In this document: positions 32,199 through 40,700 of the stretch, piece after piece
How the letters are laid out: each line of letters begins with the position of its first letter
Position numbering within the stretch: position 1 is the first letter of the stretch
Assembly (NCBI GenBank): GCA_035652235.1
Contig: DASREE010000010.1
Location: forward strand, 1 to 64,000
Reading direction: 5' to 3'
Source of the DNA: PALSA-612 sp035652235
Lineage (GTDB): Bacteria; Actinomycetota; Thermoleophilia; Gaiellales; Gaiellaceae
DNA: 64,000 nucleotides
Translations under genes and position numbers: made by a program
Notes under the pieces: model-generated
Database searches by the model: none
Told to the model about the DNA's origin: nothing
Seen by the model: the letters and a program-made list of their open reading frames with translations, nothing else

Positions 32199-33365
32199 GT
32201 GAGCTGGCCGCGGGACGACGCGAAGCTCGAGCGGGTCCGCTCGCTCATGGCCGAGCGCGGTCTGGACGCGCTCGTCGTGCGCGCGCCCGACAACGTCCTC
32301 TACCTGACGAACTTCTGGGGCATGAAGGGCTACGACGCCTGCGTCTTCCCGCGCGAGGGCGACCCGACCCTGATCTGCCTCGAGCCCTCCGCCGAGGACG
32401 CGGCGCGCACGGCGTGGACGGACGACGTCCGCCTCTTCGCCGGCTACCACCCGGACGACCCCCGGCCGCCGTCCGCGCGGGCGATCGCCGTCGCGCAGGA
32501 GGTCGTGCGCGAAGGCGGTTACGGGCGCGTCGGCCTCGAGCTGACGCTCGGGACGCAGGCATCCGATCGGATGGTGGGCGAGCCCACCACGTTCACACAC
32601 GACTTCTTCCACGCGTTCGGCACGGACGTGGACGACGCGACGCCGCTGCTTGCGGAGGCGCGCTCGATCAAGACGGCGCAGGAGGTCGAGCGCATGCGGC
32701 TCGCCAACGAGATCGCCGGGGCGGCGATGGAGCACGTGCGCGAGCGGATCCGGCCGGGGATGACCGAGGCTGAGGCGGCCGCGCTCTGGCAGCGCTACGT
32801 GCACGGGGAGGGAACCGGCTGGCGGGGTCGGGTCGACCTCGCCTTCGGCTTCTCGCTCGTGTGGGCGGGGCCGGGGATCAAGACGTTCACGGCGACGTCC
32901 AGCCGGCCGGTTCTCGAGGGGCAGCCGACGCTGTTCGAGATCTGGGTGTGCGCCGACGGCTACTGGGCCGACCACACGAAGAACCTGTGCGTAGGCGAGC
33001 TCGAGCCTCGCTACCGCGAGCTGCTCGACGCGCTCGTGGGGATCTACGGCGAGGCGGTCGGCCACTGTCGTGCCGGCGCCGGCCTGCCGGAGCTCGACCG
33101 GCTGATCCGCGACCGGATCACGGCTGCCGGCTATCCCGGCCAGCCCTCGCACCCGATCTGCCACGGCGTCGGCGCGCGCGCGCACGAGCCGCCCTACGCC
33201 CACCAGGCGGGCGGCGGCGTCATCCGCGAGGGCATGGTGTTGGCGATCGAGCCGGGCATGTACTGGCAGGGAGGCGGCGGCCTCCGCGTCGAGGACAACT
33301 TCCTCGTCACGGCGGGCGCTGCGGAGAAGCTGTCCCCGTTTCCCGACGGCGTCGTCGCCTGCTGA
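32199..33365 (+). CDS. M24-family Xaa-Pro peptidase-like metallohydrolase
   Basis: Pita-bread metallopeptidase, 388 aa, with N-terminal creatinase domain (about 8-145) and catalytic domain (about 155-380). The ligands are nearly complete: E247 in place of the first Asp (LFEIWVCADGYW), D258, H322 in CHGVGARAHEPP, E351 in AIEPGM and E365 in RVEDNF. It is therefore a likely active two-metal Xaa-Pro dipeptidase or aminopeptidase, in contrast with the metal-free M24 protein at 12861. GTG start four bases after the methyltransferase; last plus-strand gene before a convergent gap. Confidence 0.86.
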   Translation: MSWPRDDAKLERVRSLMAERGLDALVVRAPDNVLYLTNFWGMKGYDACVFPREGDPTLICLEPSAEDAARTAWTDDVRLFAGYHPDDPRPPSARAIAVAQEVVREGGYGRVGLELTLGTQASDRMVGEPTTFTHDFFHAFGTDVDDATPLLAEARSIKTAQEVERMRLANEIAGAAMEHVRERIRPGMTEAEAAALWQRYVHGEGTGWRGRVDLAFGFSLVWAGPGIKTFTATSSRPVLEGQPTLFEIWVCADGYWADHTKNLCVGELEPRYRELLDALVGIYGEAVGHCRAGAGLPELDRLIRDRITAAGYPGQPSHPICHGVGARAHEPPYAHQAGGGVIREGMVLAIEPGMYWQGGGGLRVEDNFLVTAGAAEKLSPFPDGVVAC

Positions 33366-33490
33366 GCTGACCCGCGATCTCGCCTGCACGCCGCTTGGTT
33401 GCGAGCGCCTGCCGCACGCGCACGCATCCAGCGCGAGGACGCGCGCGCAGATTCAGCGCCGACGAGGCGTCTCGCCCGCCGCGGCCCCGG

Positions 33491-34555
33491 TTAGCGAACG
33501 TGCGGCAGCACCCGCTCGCCGAACAGGCGTAGCTGGCGCAGCCGGTCTTCGCCCCACAGCTCGAGCATGACATGGGTGCAACCGGCGGCGCGGTAGGCCT
33601 CGATCGCGGCGACGCAGTCGTCGGGGTTACCCGCGATCGGCACGCACTTGTCGAGGATCTCGTCGCTGACAGCCGCCTTCGCCGCCAGCCGGCCGCCGCG
33701 CTCCATCGCCTCCGCGATCGGCCGCACCTCCTCCTGCGACAGCCCGGCCAGCTCGAGCAGCGTGTCGGCCGCCCCCTGGATGTTCTGCACCTTGTTCGCC
33801 AGGTACATGCCCGCGATCTCCCTCGCCCCTTCGCGGCCGCGGTCGCGGTCCTCGTCGATCGAGGCCACGACCGTGCAGCCGATGTCGAGCGAGTCCGGGT
33901 CGCGCCCCGCCTCGGCGACGCGCTCGCGCACGTAGCGGACGAACGCCGGCGTGGTGATCGACGCCGTCAGCAGCCCGTCCCCCACCTGCGCCGCCGCCCG
34001 CAGCATCATCGGGCCGGTGCCGGCGACGTACACCGGCACCTCCCAGCGCGGTGCGTCCGCGTCCTCGCGCAGCGCCGGCACGTGCGCCTCGAACACCCTG
34101 CCGCGCACGTCGAGCTCGTCCCCGCGCAGCAGCGCCCGGACGATCTCCACCGCCTCCTTCATGGCCGCCACCGGCCGCGAGCCCTCGCCCAACCCCGCAT
34201 GGCGCATGAAGATCTTCGACACGCCCAGCCCCAACAAGAACCGTCCTGGCCCCGCCGCCTCCTGCGTCACCCGCGCCTCCATCGCGATCTGGATCGGATG
34301 GCGCGTGAACGGCGACACGATCCCCCAGCCCACCGCCAGCCGGCGCGTCTCCCGCGCCACGAGCGCCGACAGCGCCGTCGACGAACGCGCCTCCATCGAG
34401 TGCTTCCGCCACCACGGATACGCCTCCGCCAGCCAGATCGTGTCGAACCCCGCCTCCTCCATCGCCCGCGCGTGCTCGACGATCTCCTCGAGCGGCTCCA
34501 TCGTCAGCTGCATTACGCCGACACGGAACGGCGGGGCGGTCGAGGCCGGCGTCAT
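33491..34555 (-). CDS. LLM-class flavin-dependent oxidoreductase, third paralogue
   Basis: Luciferase-like TIM-barrel enzyme, 354 aa, from the ATG at 34555. Family stretches include FRVGVMQLTMEPLEEIVEHA, FDTIWLAEAYPWWRK, GRFLLGLGVSKIFMRHAG and VPVYVAGTGPMMLRAAAQVGDG. It looks F420-dependent by similarity to actinobacterial methylene-H4MPT-reductase-like proteins, which is an inference. It starts seven bases after the stop of a small secreted protein and is the last gene of the molybdenum-hydroxylase operon, so it may act on the same substrate. The 125-base convergent gap after it holds nothing recognisable. Confidence 0.84.
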   Translation of the reverse strand: MTPASTAPPFRVGVMQLTMEPLEEIVEHARAMEEAGFDTIWLAEAYPWWRKHSMEARSSTALSALVARETRRLAVGWGIVSPFTRHPIQIAMEARVTQEAAGPGRFLLGLGVSKIFMRHAGLGEGSRPVAAMKEAVEIVRALLRGDELDVRGRVFEAHVPALREDADAPRWEVPVYVAGTGPMMLRAAAQVGDGLLTASITTPAFVRYVRERVAEAGRDPDSLDIGCTVVASIDEDRDRGREGAREIAGMYLANKVQNIQGAADTLLELAGLSQEEVRPIAEAMERGGRLAAKAAVSDEILDKCVPIAGNPDDCVAAIEAYRAAGCTHVMLELWGEDRLRQLRLFGERVLPHVR

Positions 34556-34562
34556 CCCGGCG

Positions 34563-35048
34563 CTACTTGCAGCTGAACGAGCCGCTGCCGCGGCCACCTG
34601 TGGTGAACACGCCGGTGAAGGTGCCGCGCGAGCGCTTGCCTTTGAGGACGAGCGTGTTCTTCGTCGAGCCGACCTCACGGCCGCCGACCTGGACGCGCAC
34701 GACGGCGTCCCTGATCGTCCGGTCCTTCGTCGCCTCCGTCGACAGCCAGAAGGCACGGTACTTCGGCTTGACGCTCGCCGTCTCCGTCAGCTTGCCGATG
34801 CCGACGCTGAGGCCGTTCGGGAAGCGGTAGCACGCGCCGCCCGAGAAGCGGTAGGTGTGCCCGCCCAGGTGCACCGTGGCCTTCGCCGAGCCGCAGTAGA
34901 CGAGGATGCGGACGCTCGAGGTCGTGATCAGGCCGGGAGCGCTGTTCGGCTTGCACGGCCGCTTCAGCTCGAGCGTGCCGGGTGACGCCGCCGCCCAGGC
35001 GAGCGCGCCGGCTGCGCCGAGGACGAGGCAGGCGACGAGGCGCCGCAT
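34563..35048 (-). CDS. Small secreted protein of unknown function
   Basis: 161 aa. A clear signal peptide opens it (RRLVACLVLGAAGALAWAAA). The mature part is beta-rich with four Cys (PCKP, VYCGSA, ACYRF, FSCK), suggesting two disulfides in an exported protein, and repeated LVLKGKRSRGTFTGVF-like strands near the end. I do not recognise the family; its size and composition recall small exported beta-sandwich proteins. It is embedded between coxG and an LLM gene with gaps of 3 and 7 bases, so it is co-expressed with the molybdenum hydroxylase. Confidence 0.7.
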   Translation of the reverse strand: MRRLVACLVLGAAGALAWAAASPGTLELKRPCKPNSAPGLITTSSVRILVYCGSAKATVHLGGHTYRFSGGACYRFPNGLSVGIGKLTETASVKPKYRAFWLSTEATKDRTIRDAVVRVQVGGREVGSTKNTLVLKGKRSRGTFTGVFTTGGRGSGSFSCK

Positions 35049-35051
35049 CGG

Positions 35052-35504
35052 CTAGCCGGCCACCTTCGCCTCGGTCACCTGCGCGTCGAGCGCGTCGAGC
35101 ACGTTCGACACCTGCTGGTTCACGATCGGCTGGAAGACGCGCTGGCCCATGCTGCCGACGGGCCCGGCGACGTGGATGTCGGCGACCCAGCGCATGCTCG
35201 TCTTGCCGCCGTCGTCGTCCAGGTGGAACTCCGTCGTCATGGCCACGATCGCGCCCACGCCCTGGCCTTTCGCGTGCAGCTTCGCGTACTCGATCGGGCG
35301 CTGCTCCGCCTTCTCGAAGTTGAAGCGGAGCTTCAAGCCGCCCATCCCGAGGGGCACCTTCACCGCGGCGCTCCAGTGCGTGTCGTCGGCGATCTCGAAG
35401 CTCTCCACGCCGGGCAGCAGCTTCGCCATCCGGGAGGGATCCATGAGCACGTCCCACACGAGCTGCGGCGACGCGTCGAACTGCTTCACACCCTCGACTT
35501 TCAC
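35052..35504 (-). CDS. coxG: CoxG-like SRPBCC protein
   Basis: START/SRPBCC-fold protein, 150 aa, of the carbon monoxide dehydrogenase subunit G family. The opening VEGVKQFDASPQLVWDVLMD, with LLPGVESFEI and the later SMRWVADIHVAGPVGSMG, is characteristic. CoxG helps attach or deliver electrons from CO dehydrogenase-type molybdenum hydroxylases at the membrane; here it lacks the long hydrophobic C-terminal anchor found in some members. The GTG start overlaps the large-subunit stop (GTGA), so it is made together with it. Confidence 0.85.
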   Translation of the reverse strand: MKVEGVKQFDASPQLVWDVLMDPSRMAKLLPGVESFEIADDTHWSAAVKVPLGMGGLKLRFNFEKAEQRPIEYAKLHAKGQGVGAIVAMTTEFHLDDDGGKTSMRWVADIHVAGPVGSMGQRVFQPIVNQQVSNVLDALDAQVTEAKVAG

Positions 35505-37969
35505 GTGCTGACCACCTCCACGAGAGCGCTGCTCTCCTCCGGGTTCGTAATCAACCTCCACACCCGCTCGGCCGGGTTGTGGCTGTCCGAGACGACGCTG
35601 CCGATCCCTGCGCTGCGCAGCGCGTCCTGGATGGCTGCGCAGACCGCGTGGATGGCCGCCCCGCCGCCCTCTCCCATCCCTTTCGTGCCGAGCGAGGAGA
35701 ACGGCGACGGGCTCTCAATGTACCCGGTCCGGATCGGCGGCATGTCCAGTGCGTGCGGCACGTGGTACTCGTAGAAGTTGGCCGTCAGCAGCTGGCCGTC
35801 CTCGTCGTAGGCGAACGTCTCGTGCAGCGCTGCACCGAGCCCGTGCGCCGTCGCGCCGTGCACCTGGCCCTCGACGATCTGCGGGTGGATGCGGACGCCG
35901 CAGTCGTCGACCGCGGCGTAGTCGACGATCTCCACCTCGCCCGTGTCGCGGTCGATCTCGACGACGCAGGCGTGGATCTGCGTCGCATACGTCAGCGTCA
36001 GGTTGCCGTACTTGCGCTCCTTGTCCGGCAGCTCGAACGGCGGGACGTACACGAAGCGGCAGTTGAGCGTGATGTCGCGCGCGTCGGGCGGGAGCACGGC
36101 GTTGTTCGCGTTCACGATCGCCCCGCAGGCCATGAACGGGAGCGCCGCCTCCGGGTTGTCCTTGAGTCGCGCCTGCTTGCCCTCGAGCACGATCTCGTCC
36201 GGCGAGGCCGCGCCCAGCACCGCCGCCGCCAGCCGGCGGATCTCGAGCGCGAGCTTCTCCGTCGCGCCCTTGACCGCCTCGAGTCCGCTGACCGCGAACT
36301 GGCTCGCGTACGTGCCGGAGAAGCCGGCGTGCGAGTTCCAGTAGCTGTCGTGGCCGGCGCGGACGTGAACGTCGTCGGGCGAGCAGCCGAGGATGTCCGC
36401 CGCGACCATCGCCGCGGTCGTCTCGTGCCCCTGGCCCTGCGGGACGGTGCCGAGGGTGAGCACGATCTCGCCGAAGATGTCGAGCTTGATCGTCGCCACC
36501 TCGTTGTTGCCCGAGAACTGCAGCTCGGGGTTGAGGAGCGTCGACTGGCCGAAGTTGTTCGTGCCCGAGTCGAGGGTCGAGCCGATGCCGATCCCGACCA
36601 GCTTCCCGTCACGCTCGCCGCGCTGCTCCTTGACGCGCTCGTAGTCGATCAGCTCGAGCGCCATGTCCAGGCAGCGCGCGTAGTCGCCGGAGTCGTACAC
36701 GCAGCCGTTCGGCGTCGTGTACGGCATCTCGTCGGCCCGCACGTAGTTGCGCTTGCGCACCTCCACCGGGTCGAGGCCCAGCTCGTGCGCGACGATGTCG
36801 ACGATCCGCTCGGTCAGCCACAGCTGCTGCATGCGCGAGTAGCCGCGGTTCGGCGCCACCGGCGACTTGTTCGTCACGACCTGCGTGAAGTCGACGCGGA
36901 TGTTGCGCCAGCGGTAGAGGCCGGGCGTGACCTGCGCCCAGATGATGCAGCCGAGCGGCTCGTAGCGCGGGAACGCGCCGCAGTCGTCGAGCGCCGTGAC
37001 CTTGAAGCCGAGCATCGTCCCGTCGTTCATGACGGCGACCTCGATGTCCGAGAACCAGCGCTCGTTGCCGTGAGCGTTCGCCGAGTGCTGGTCGGTGCGC
37101 CACTCCGTCCACTGGATCGGGCGGCGCAGCTTGCGCGCCAGCAGGCAGCAGGCGGTGAGGTAGGTGTGCGTGGTGATCTTGTTGCCGAAGCCGCCGCCGA
37201 TGTCCTGCGAGACGAAGCGGAGCCGGTCGAGCGGCACGCGCAGGGCCGGTCCCATCCAGATCGCCGCCACCCCGGGCATCTGGTGGTTCGCGTGGATGGT
37301 GAACTGCTCCGTGCCGCGGTCGTACTCGACGAGCGCCACCGAGCACTCGAGCGGCGTCGACGAGAAGCGGTCGAAGTGGAGCTCCCTGATCTTGACGACG
37401 CGGTCGGCGGCCTTGAGCGCGCCGTCGACGTCGCCCCAGTCGAACACGCCCGACCAGACGACGTTCGTGCCCGCGTCCTCGTGCAGGATCGGCGCGTCCT
37501 CGTCCTGCGCCCTGCGGGCGTCGACCAGCACCGGCAGCGGCTCGTACTCGATCTCGACGAGGTCGGCGGCGTCGCGGGCGAGCTCGCGCGTCTCGGCGAC
37601 GACGGCGACCACCGGCTCGCCCACGTGGCGGACCTTGCCAACGGCGAGGGCGTAGTCCCTGATCCGGCTCCCGGGCGGCGTCGTCAGCTCGAAGAAGGGA
37701 TCGGTCAGCTCCTCCACCTCGGCCGGCGTCAGCGTCCCGTACACGCCCTCGAGCGCCTCGGCCGCGGACACGTCCACGGAGACGATGCGGGCGTGCGCGT
37801 ACGGCGAGCGGACGAAGTGGACGTAGCCCATGCCGTGGCGCTTGACGTCGTCGGCGAACGTCCCCTCGCCCCGCACGAGCCGCCTGTCCTCCTTGCGCGG
37901 GACGGACGTGCCCGCGTAGCCGATCTGCAGCTCGTCCGCCCGCTCGGTGACGGCGTGCGTCTCGCTCAT
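35501..37969 (-). CDS. Molybdenum hydroxylase large subunit (CoxL/XdhB-like)
   Basis: Molybdopterin-binding catalytic subunit, 822 aa, of the xanthine dehydrogenase/CO dehydrogenase family. N-terminal domain begins VPRKEDRRLVRGEGTFADD. Moco-binding regions include SQDIGGGFGNKI and VPQGQGHETTAAMVAADIL, and the catalytic Glu is in TKGMGEGGGAA. The active-site loop that defines true CO dehydrogenase (AYxCSFR) is absent; the corresponding segment reads APNRGYSRMQQ, nearest to the form II AYRGAGR pattern, so oxidation of an organic heterocycle or aldehyde is more likely than CO. The ATG at 37969 has GGGAGGAGG upstream. Order M-S-L-G with overlaps is an intact operon apart from a 37-base gap with palindrome copy 4. 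Confidence 0.88.
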   Translation of the reverse strand: MSETHAVTERADELQIGYAGTSVPRKEDRRLVRGEGTFADDVKRHGMGYVHFVRSPYAHARIVSVDVSAAEALEGVYGTLTPAEVEELTDPFFELTTPPGSRIRDYALAVGKVRHVGEPVVAVVAETRELARDAADLVEIEYEPLPVLVDARRAQDEDAPILHEDAGTNVVWSGVFDWGDVDGALKAADRVVKIRELHFDRFSSTPLECSVALVEYDRGTEQFTIHANHQMPGVAAIWMGPALRVPLDRLRFVSQDIGGGFGNKITTHTYLTACCLLARKLRRPIQWTEWRTDQHSANAHGNERWFSDIEVAVMNDGTMLGFKVTALDDCGAFPRYEPLGCIIWAQVTPGLYRWRNIRVDFTQVVTNKSPVAPNRGYSRMQQLWLTERIVDIVAHELGLDPVEVRKRNYVRADEMPYTTPNGCVYDSGDYARCLDMALELIDYERVKEQRGERDGKLVGIGIGSTLDSGTNNFGQSTLLNPELQFSGNNEVATIKLDIFGEIVLTLGTVPQGQGHETTAAMVAADILGCSPDDVHVRAGHDSYWNSHAGFSGTYASQFAVSGLEAVKGATEKLALEIRRLAAAVLGAASPDEIVLEGKQARLKDNPEAALPFMACGAIVNANNAVLPPDARDITLNCRFVYVPPFELPDKERKYGNLTLTYATQIHACVVEIDRDTGEVEIVDYAAVDDCGVRIHPQIVEGQVHGATAHGLGAALHETFAYDEDGQLLTANFYEYHVPHALDMPPIRTGYIESPSPFSSLGTKGMGEGGGAAIHAVCAAIQDALRSAGIGSVVSDSHNPAERVWRLITNPEESSALVEVVST

Positions 37970-37983
37970 CGCCTCCTCCCAGC

Positions 37984-38006
37984 CCAAGTAACAGACTGTT
38001 GCAAGG
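37984..38006. repeat. Copy 4 of the palindrome, inside the Mo-hydroxylase operon
   Basis: CCAA, GTAACAG, A, CTGTTGC, AAGG; one transition in the right arm compared with copy 1. It begins directly after the stop codon of the 2Fe-2S subunit gene and ends 15 bases before the large-subunit ATG. It could act as an attenuating hairpin or a protein site between subunit genes. Confidence 0.6.
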
Positions 38007-38489
38007 TCAGACCTGGCCCTCCGCGGCGGCCTTGATCGCCTCGACGATGTTCACGTACCCGGTGCACCGGCAGATGTTGCCCTGGATTCCGCGCCGGATC
38101 TCCTCCTCCGTCGGGTGCGGGTTCTGCTCCAGCAGGTACGTCGCGGAGATGAGCATGCCCGGCGTGCAGTAGCCGCACTGCAGCGCGTGGAAGCGCGAGA
38201 AGGCGCGCTGGAGCGGAGTCAGCTCCCCGTCCGCCGCCAGGCCTTCGACGGTCGTCACCTGCGCTCCGTCCGCCTGGATGGCGAGCACCATGCACGACTT
38301 GACCGAGCGGCCGTCGAGCAGCACGGTGCACGCGCCGCAGTTGCCCGTGTCGCAGCCGACGTGCGTGCCGGTCAGGTCGAGCACGTCGCGCAGGAAGTGC
38401 ACGAGGAGCCGGCGCGCCTCGACCTCGCGCTCGTAGACCTCGCCGTTGATCGTGACGCGAATCATCTGCTCGGAGACCGGCTCCGCCAT
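38007..38489 (-). CDS. Molybdenum hydroxylase 2Fe-2S subunit (CoxS-like)
   Basis: Small iron-sulfur subunit, 160 aa. The plant-ferredoxin-type cluster ligands are C46, C51, C54 and C66 (CDTGNCGACTVLLDG...C), and the second [2Fe-2S] cluster uses C105, C108, C140 and C142 (QCGYCTPGM and CRCTGY). It passes electrons from the molybdenum centre to the FAD subunit. The ATG at 38489 overlaps the previous stop (TGATG); a second ATG eight codons on is possible. Confidence 0.92.
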   Translation of the reverse strand: MAEPVSEQMIRVTINGEVYEREVEARRLLVHFLRDVLDLTGTHVGCDTGNCGACTVLLDGRSVKSCMVLAIQADGAQVTTVEGLAADGELTPLQRAFSRFHALQCGYCTPGMLISATYLLEQNPHPTEEEIRRGIQGNICRCTGYVNIVEAIKAAAEGQV

Positions 38490-39310
38490 CAGCCCTCCGC
38501 TCGCTCGAGCGCGCGCGCGACCGCGCGCGCGGCCAGCACCTCGGCTACGTGGCGCCGGTACTCCCCCGACGCGTGTACGTCGGACGGCGGGTCGAGCGCC
38601 GCCCGGCGCACCGCCTGGCGCACCGACACCTCGTCGGCGGTCGCCGTCAGCACGACGGGAACGGCGGCGACGCAGCCGATCGCGATCCGCGCCTGTCCCT
38701 CGAAGACGGTGGCGGCGACGTTGACGATGCCGGTCCCGTCCCGGCCGAGCGTCAGCGCCGCCCAGCCGTCGCCCTCGCGCGCGCGGAGCGCCGGCACGGT
38801 CACGCGCGTCAGCAGCTCGCCCGGCGCGACGGCCGTCACGTACACGCCCTGGAAGAACTCCTCCGCGCCGACCGTGCGCTCGCTCGCGAGCGCACGGATC
38901 GTCATCGACCAGCCCTGGGCGAGCGCGACCGGGGGCAGGTGGTTGGTCGGGTCGCTGACGCACAGGTTGCCGCCGATGGTGCCGCGGTTTCGGACCTGCA
39001 CGTCCGCGATCGTCGCCGCCACCTCGGCCAGGATCGGCCGCCTCGACCGCACCTCCGGCGAGGCGATGACGTCGGCGTAGGTCGCCATCGCCCCGACGGC
39101 GAGCGAGCCGTCCGCGCCGACCGCGATCCCGCGCATCTCTCCGATCCGGTTCAGGTCGACGACGAGCTCCGGCGACGCGACCCGCGTCTTCATCACGTTG
39201 ATCAGGCTCTGGCCGCCCGCGAGCGCCCGCGCGTCGTCGCGGGAGGCGAGGAGCCGCACGGCCTCGTCGACCGTCTCGGGGCGGGCGTACTCCACCTGCC
39301 GCAGCAGCAT
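38489..39310 (-). CDS. Molybdenum hydroxylase FAD subunit (CoxM-like)
   Basis: FAD-binding medium subunit, 273 aa, of the PCMH/CO-dehydrogenase flavoprotein family. FAD contacts are ALAGGQSLINVMK and IADVQVRNRGTIGGNLCVSDPTNHLPP, the latter the standard TIGGN motif. It transfers electrons to the acceptor. First gene of the operon M-S-L-G-secreted protein-LLM; a TAGACT box lies eight bases before its ATG. No Mo-cofactor insertion genes (CoxD/E/F or XdhC) are present in the window. Confidence 0.9.
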   Translation of the reverse strand: MLLRQVEYARPETVDEAVRLLASRDDARALAGGQSLINVMKTRVASPELVVDLNRIGEMRGIAVGADGSLAVGAMATYADVIASPEVRSRRPILAEVAATIADVQVRNRGTIGGNLCVSDPTNHLPPVALAQGWSMTIRALASERTVGAEEFFQGVYVTAVAPGELLTRVTVPALRAREGDGWAALTLGRDGTGIVNVAATVFEGQARIAIGCVAAVPVVLTATADEVSVRQAVRRAALDPPSDVHASGEYRRHVAEVLAARAVARALERAEG

Positions 39311-39318
39311 CGCCAGCG

Positions 39319-39324
39319 AGTCTA
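39319..39324 (-). promoter_or_regulatory. -10 box of the Mo-hydroxylase operon
   Basis: TAGACT on the minus strand, eight bases before the ATG at 39310, in an 82-base divergent gap shared with the MgtE-like gene. No clear -35. Confidence 0.45.
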
Positions 39325-39379
39325 ACCGGCTGCGGCGCTCGCGGTCGCAGCGTGCCGCCTGTCAGGCGCGGCTGTGCCG

Positions 39380-39385
39380 TACCCT
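39380..39385 (+). promoter_or_regulatory. -10 box of the MgtE-like gene
   Basis: TACCCT followed by seven bases and the ATG at 39393; leaderless transcript predicted. It supports the start chosen. Confidence 0.45.
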
Positions 39386-39392
39386 TGCCTCG

Positions 39393-40661
39393 ATGCCGCC
39401 GGCTGTCGCCTCGCCGCCGCTCGTCCACCTCTCGCTCGTCGTGGGCGGCGCGCTCCTCGACAGCGACGGGGGACGCCTCGGCTCCGTGGACGACCTGATC
39501 GTGCGGCTGGGGGAGGACGAGTACCCGCCCGTGACCGGTGTCGTCGCCGACGTCGCCGGCCGCGAGGTGTTCGTCCCGGCCGACGTCGTCTCGGACATCG
39601 CCGCTGCTCGCGTGACGCTGCGGCTGCCCCGCCTCGACCTGCGTCCCTTCGAGCGCCGGCCGCAGGAGGTGCTGCTGAAGCGGGACGTTCTCGACCGCCA
39701 GCTGATCAACGTCGAGGGGGCGCGCCTCGTCCGCGCGAACGACATCGAGCTCGCCCGGCTGGAGGGCTGGTACCGGGTCGTCGGCGTCGACACCGGGCTC
39801 CGGGGCTACCTGCGCCGGCTCCTGCCGCGGCCGCTCGGCCGGCACATCGAGACCGAGAGCTTCGTCGACTGGGCGAACGTCGAGCCGTTCACCGGCCACG
39901 TGCCGACCGTCCGCCTTCGCGCTCCGCACCCGAAGCTGGCGCGCCTGCACCCGGCGGAGCTCGCCGACCTGGTCGAGGCCGCCTCGCACCGCGAGGGCGA
40001 GGAGATCATCCAGGCGGTGGGTGGAGATCCGGAGCTGGAGGCCGACGTGTTCGAGGAGCTCGAGCCTCGTCACCAGATCGAGTTCCTGGAGGATCGGGAC
40101 GACGCCGAGGTCGCAGCGCTGCTCGCGCGCATGGAGTCCGACGACGCCGCCGACCTGCTCGAGGAGCTGCCTGCCGACCGGCGCGAGGAGATCGTCGAGC
40201 TGCTGCCGCTCGTCCAGCGCCGCCGGCTGCGGGCGCTCCTCGGGTACGACCCGGCGACGGCCGGTGGGCTCATGAGCCCGGACTTCATCTGCCTGTACTC
40301 GCAGGCGACGAAGGAGGAGGCGATGGCGCGCGTCGTGCAGTCGCGCCACCCGGCCGAGTCGATCAGCTGGCTGTACGTGATGAACCAGCAGCGGCGGCTG
40401 ACGGGGTCGCTGCACCTCGCCGACCTCGTCCGCGCCGAGCCCGGATCCGTTCTCCGCGACCTCGCCGGCCCGGCCCGCCGCGTGCGGCCCGACGCCGACA
40501 TCGAGGAGGTGGCGCGGCTCATGACCGACTACGACCTCACCGCCGTGGCCGTGATCGACGAGCAGGAGCGGCTGGTCGGGGTCGTGACCGTGGACGACGT
40601 CCTCGAGCTCGTGCTCCCGCCGGGGTGGCGGCGCCACTTCGGCCTGCTCGGCGAAGGCTGA
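39393..40661 (+). CDS. PRC-barrel, MgtE N-domain and CBS-domain protein (soluble)
   Basis: 422 aa without membrane helices. A PRC-barrel-like region comes first (about 1-165, with two repeats of the LLDSDGGRLGSVDDLIV and VEGARLVRANDIELARLEG kind). The MgtE_N superhelical domain follows (about 180-290: LHPAELADLVEA, MESDDAADLLEELP, LLGYDPATAGGLMSPDF), then two CBS domains (about 300-415: VVQSRHPAESISWLYVMN, LMTDYDLTAVAVIDEQERLVGVV). These are the Mg2+-sensing cytosolic parts of the MgtE channel without its pore. The next gene is an Nramp-type transporter, so this protein probably senses Mg2+ (or another divalent ion) and gates or regulates that transporter. Confidence 0.85.
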   Translation: MPPAVASPPLVHLSLVVGGALLDSDGGRLGSVDDLIVRLGEDEYPPVTGVVADVAGREVFVPADVVSDIAAARVTLRLPRLDLRPFERRPQEVLLKRDVLDRQLINVEGARLVRANDIELARLEGWYRVVGVDTGLRGYLRRLLPRPLGRHIETESFVDWANVEPFTGHVPTVRLRAPHPKLARLHPAELADLVEAASHREGEEIIQAVGGDPELEADVFEELEPRHQIEFLEDRDDAEVAALLARMESDDAADLLEELPADRREEIVELLPLVQRRRLRALLGYDPATAGGLMSPDFICLYSQATKEEAMARVVQSRHPAESISWLYVMNQQRRLTGSLHLADLVRAEPGSVLRDLAGPARRVRPDADIEEVARLMTDYDLTAVAVIDEQERLVGVVTVDDVLELVLPPGWRRHFGLLGEG

Positions 40662-40688
40662 GTCAGCGCGGTCTCCCGCGAACCCGCG

Positions 40689-40694
40689 TAGACT
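40689..40694 (+). promoter_or_regulatory. -10 box before a short leader frame
   Basis: TAGACT, six bases before an ATG at 40701. That ATG opens a 36-codon frame (40701-40811) rather than the transporter frame. Same spacing as other leaderless promoters in the window. Confidence 0.4.
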
Positions 40695-40700
40695 CGCGGC

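Noticed and set aside
35501..37969. True aerobic CO dehydrogenase (CoxL form I)
   Set aside because: The AYxCSFR active-site loop is missing; the corresponding stretch is PNRGYSR. CoxG and gene order alone do not establish CO oxidation.
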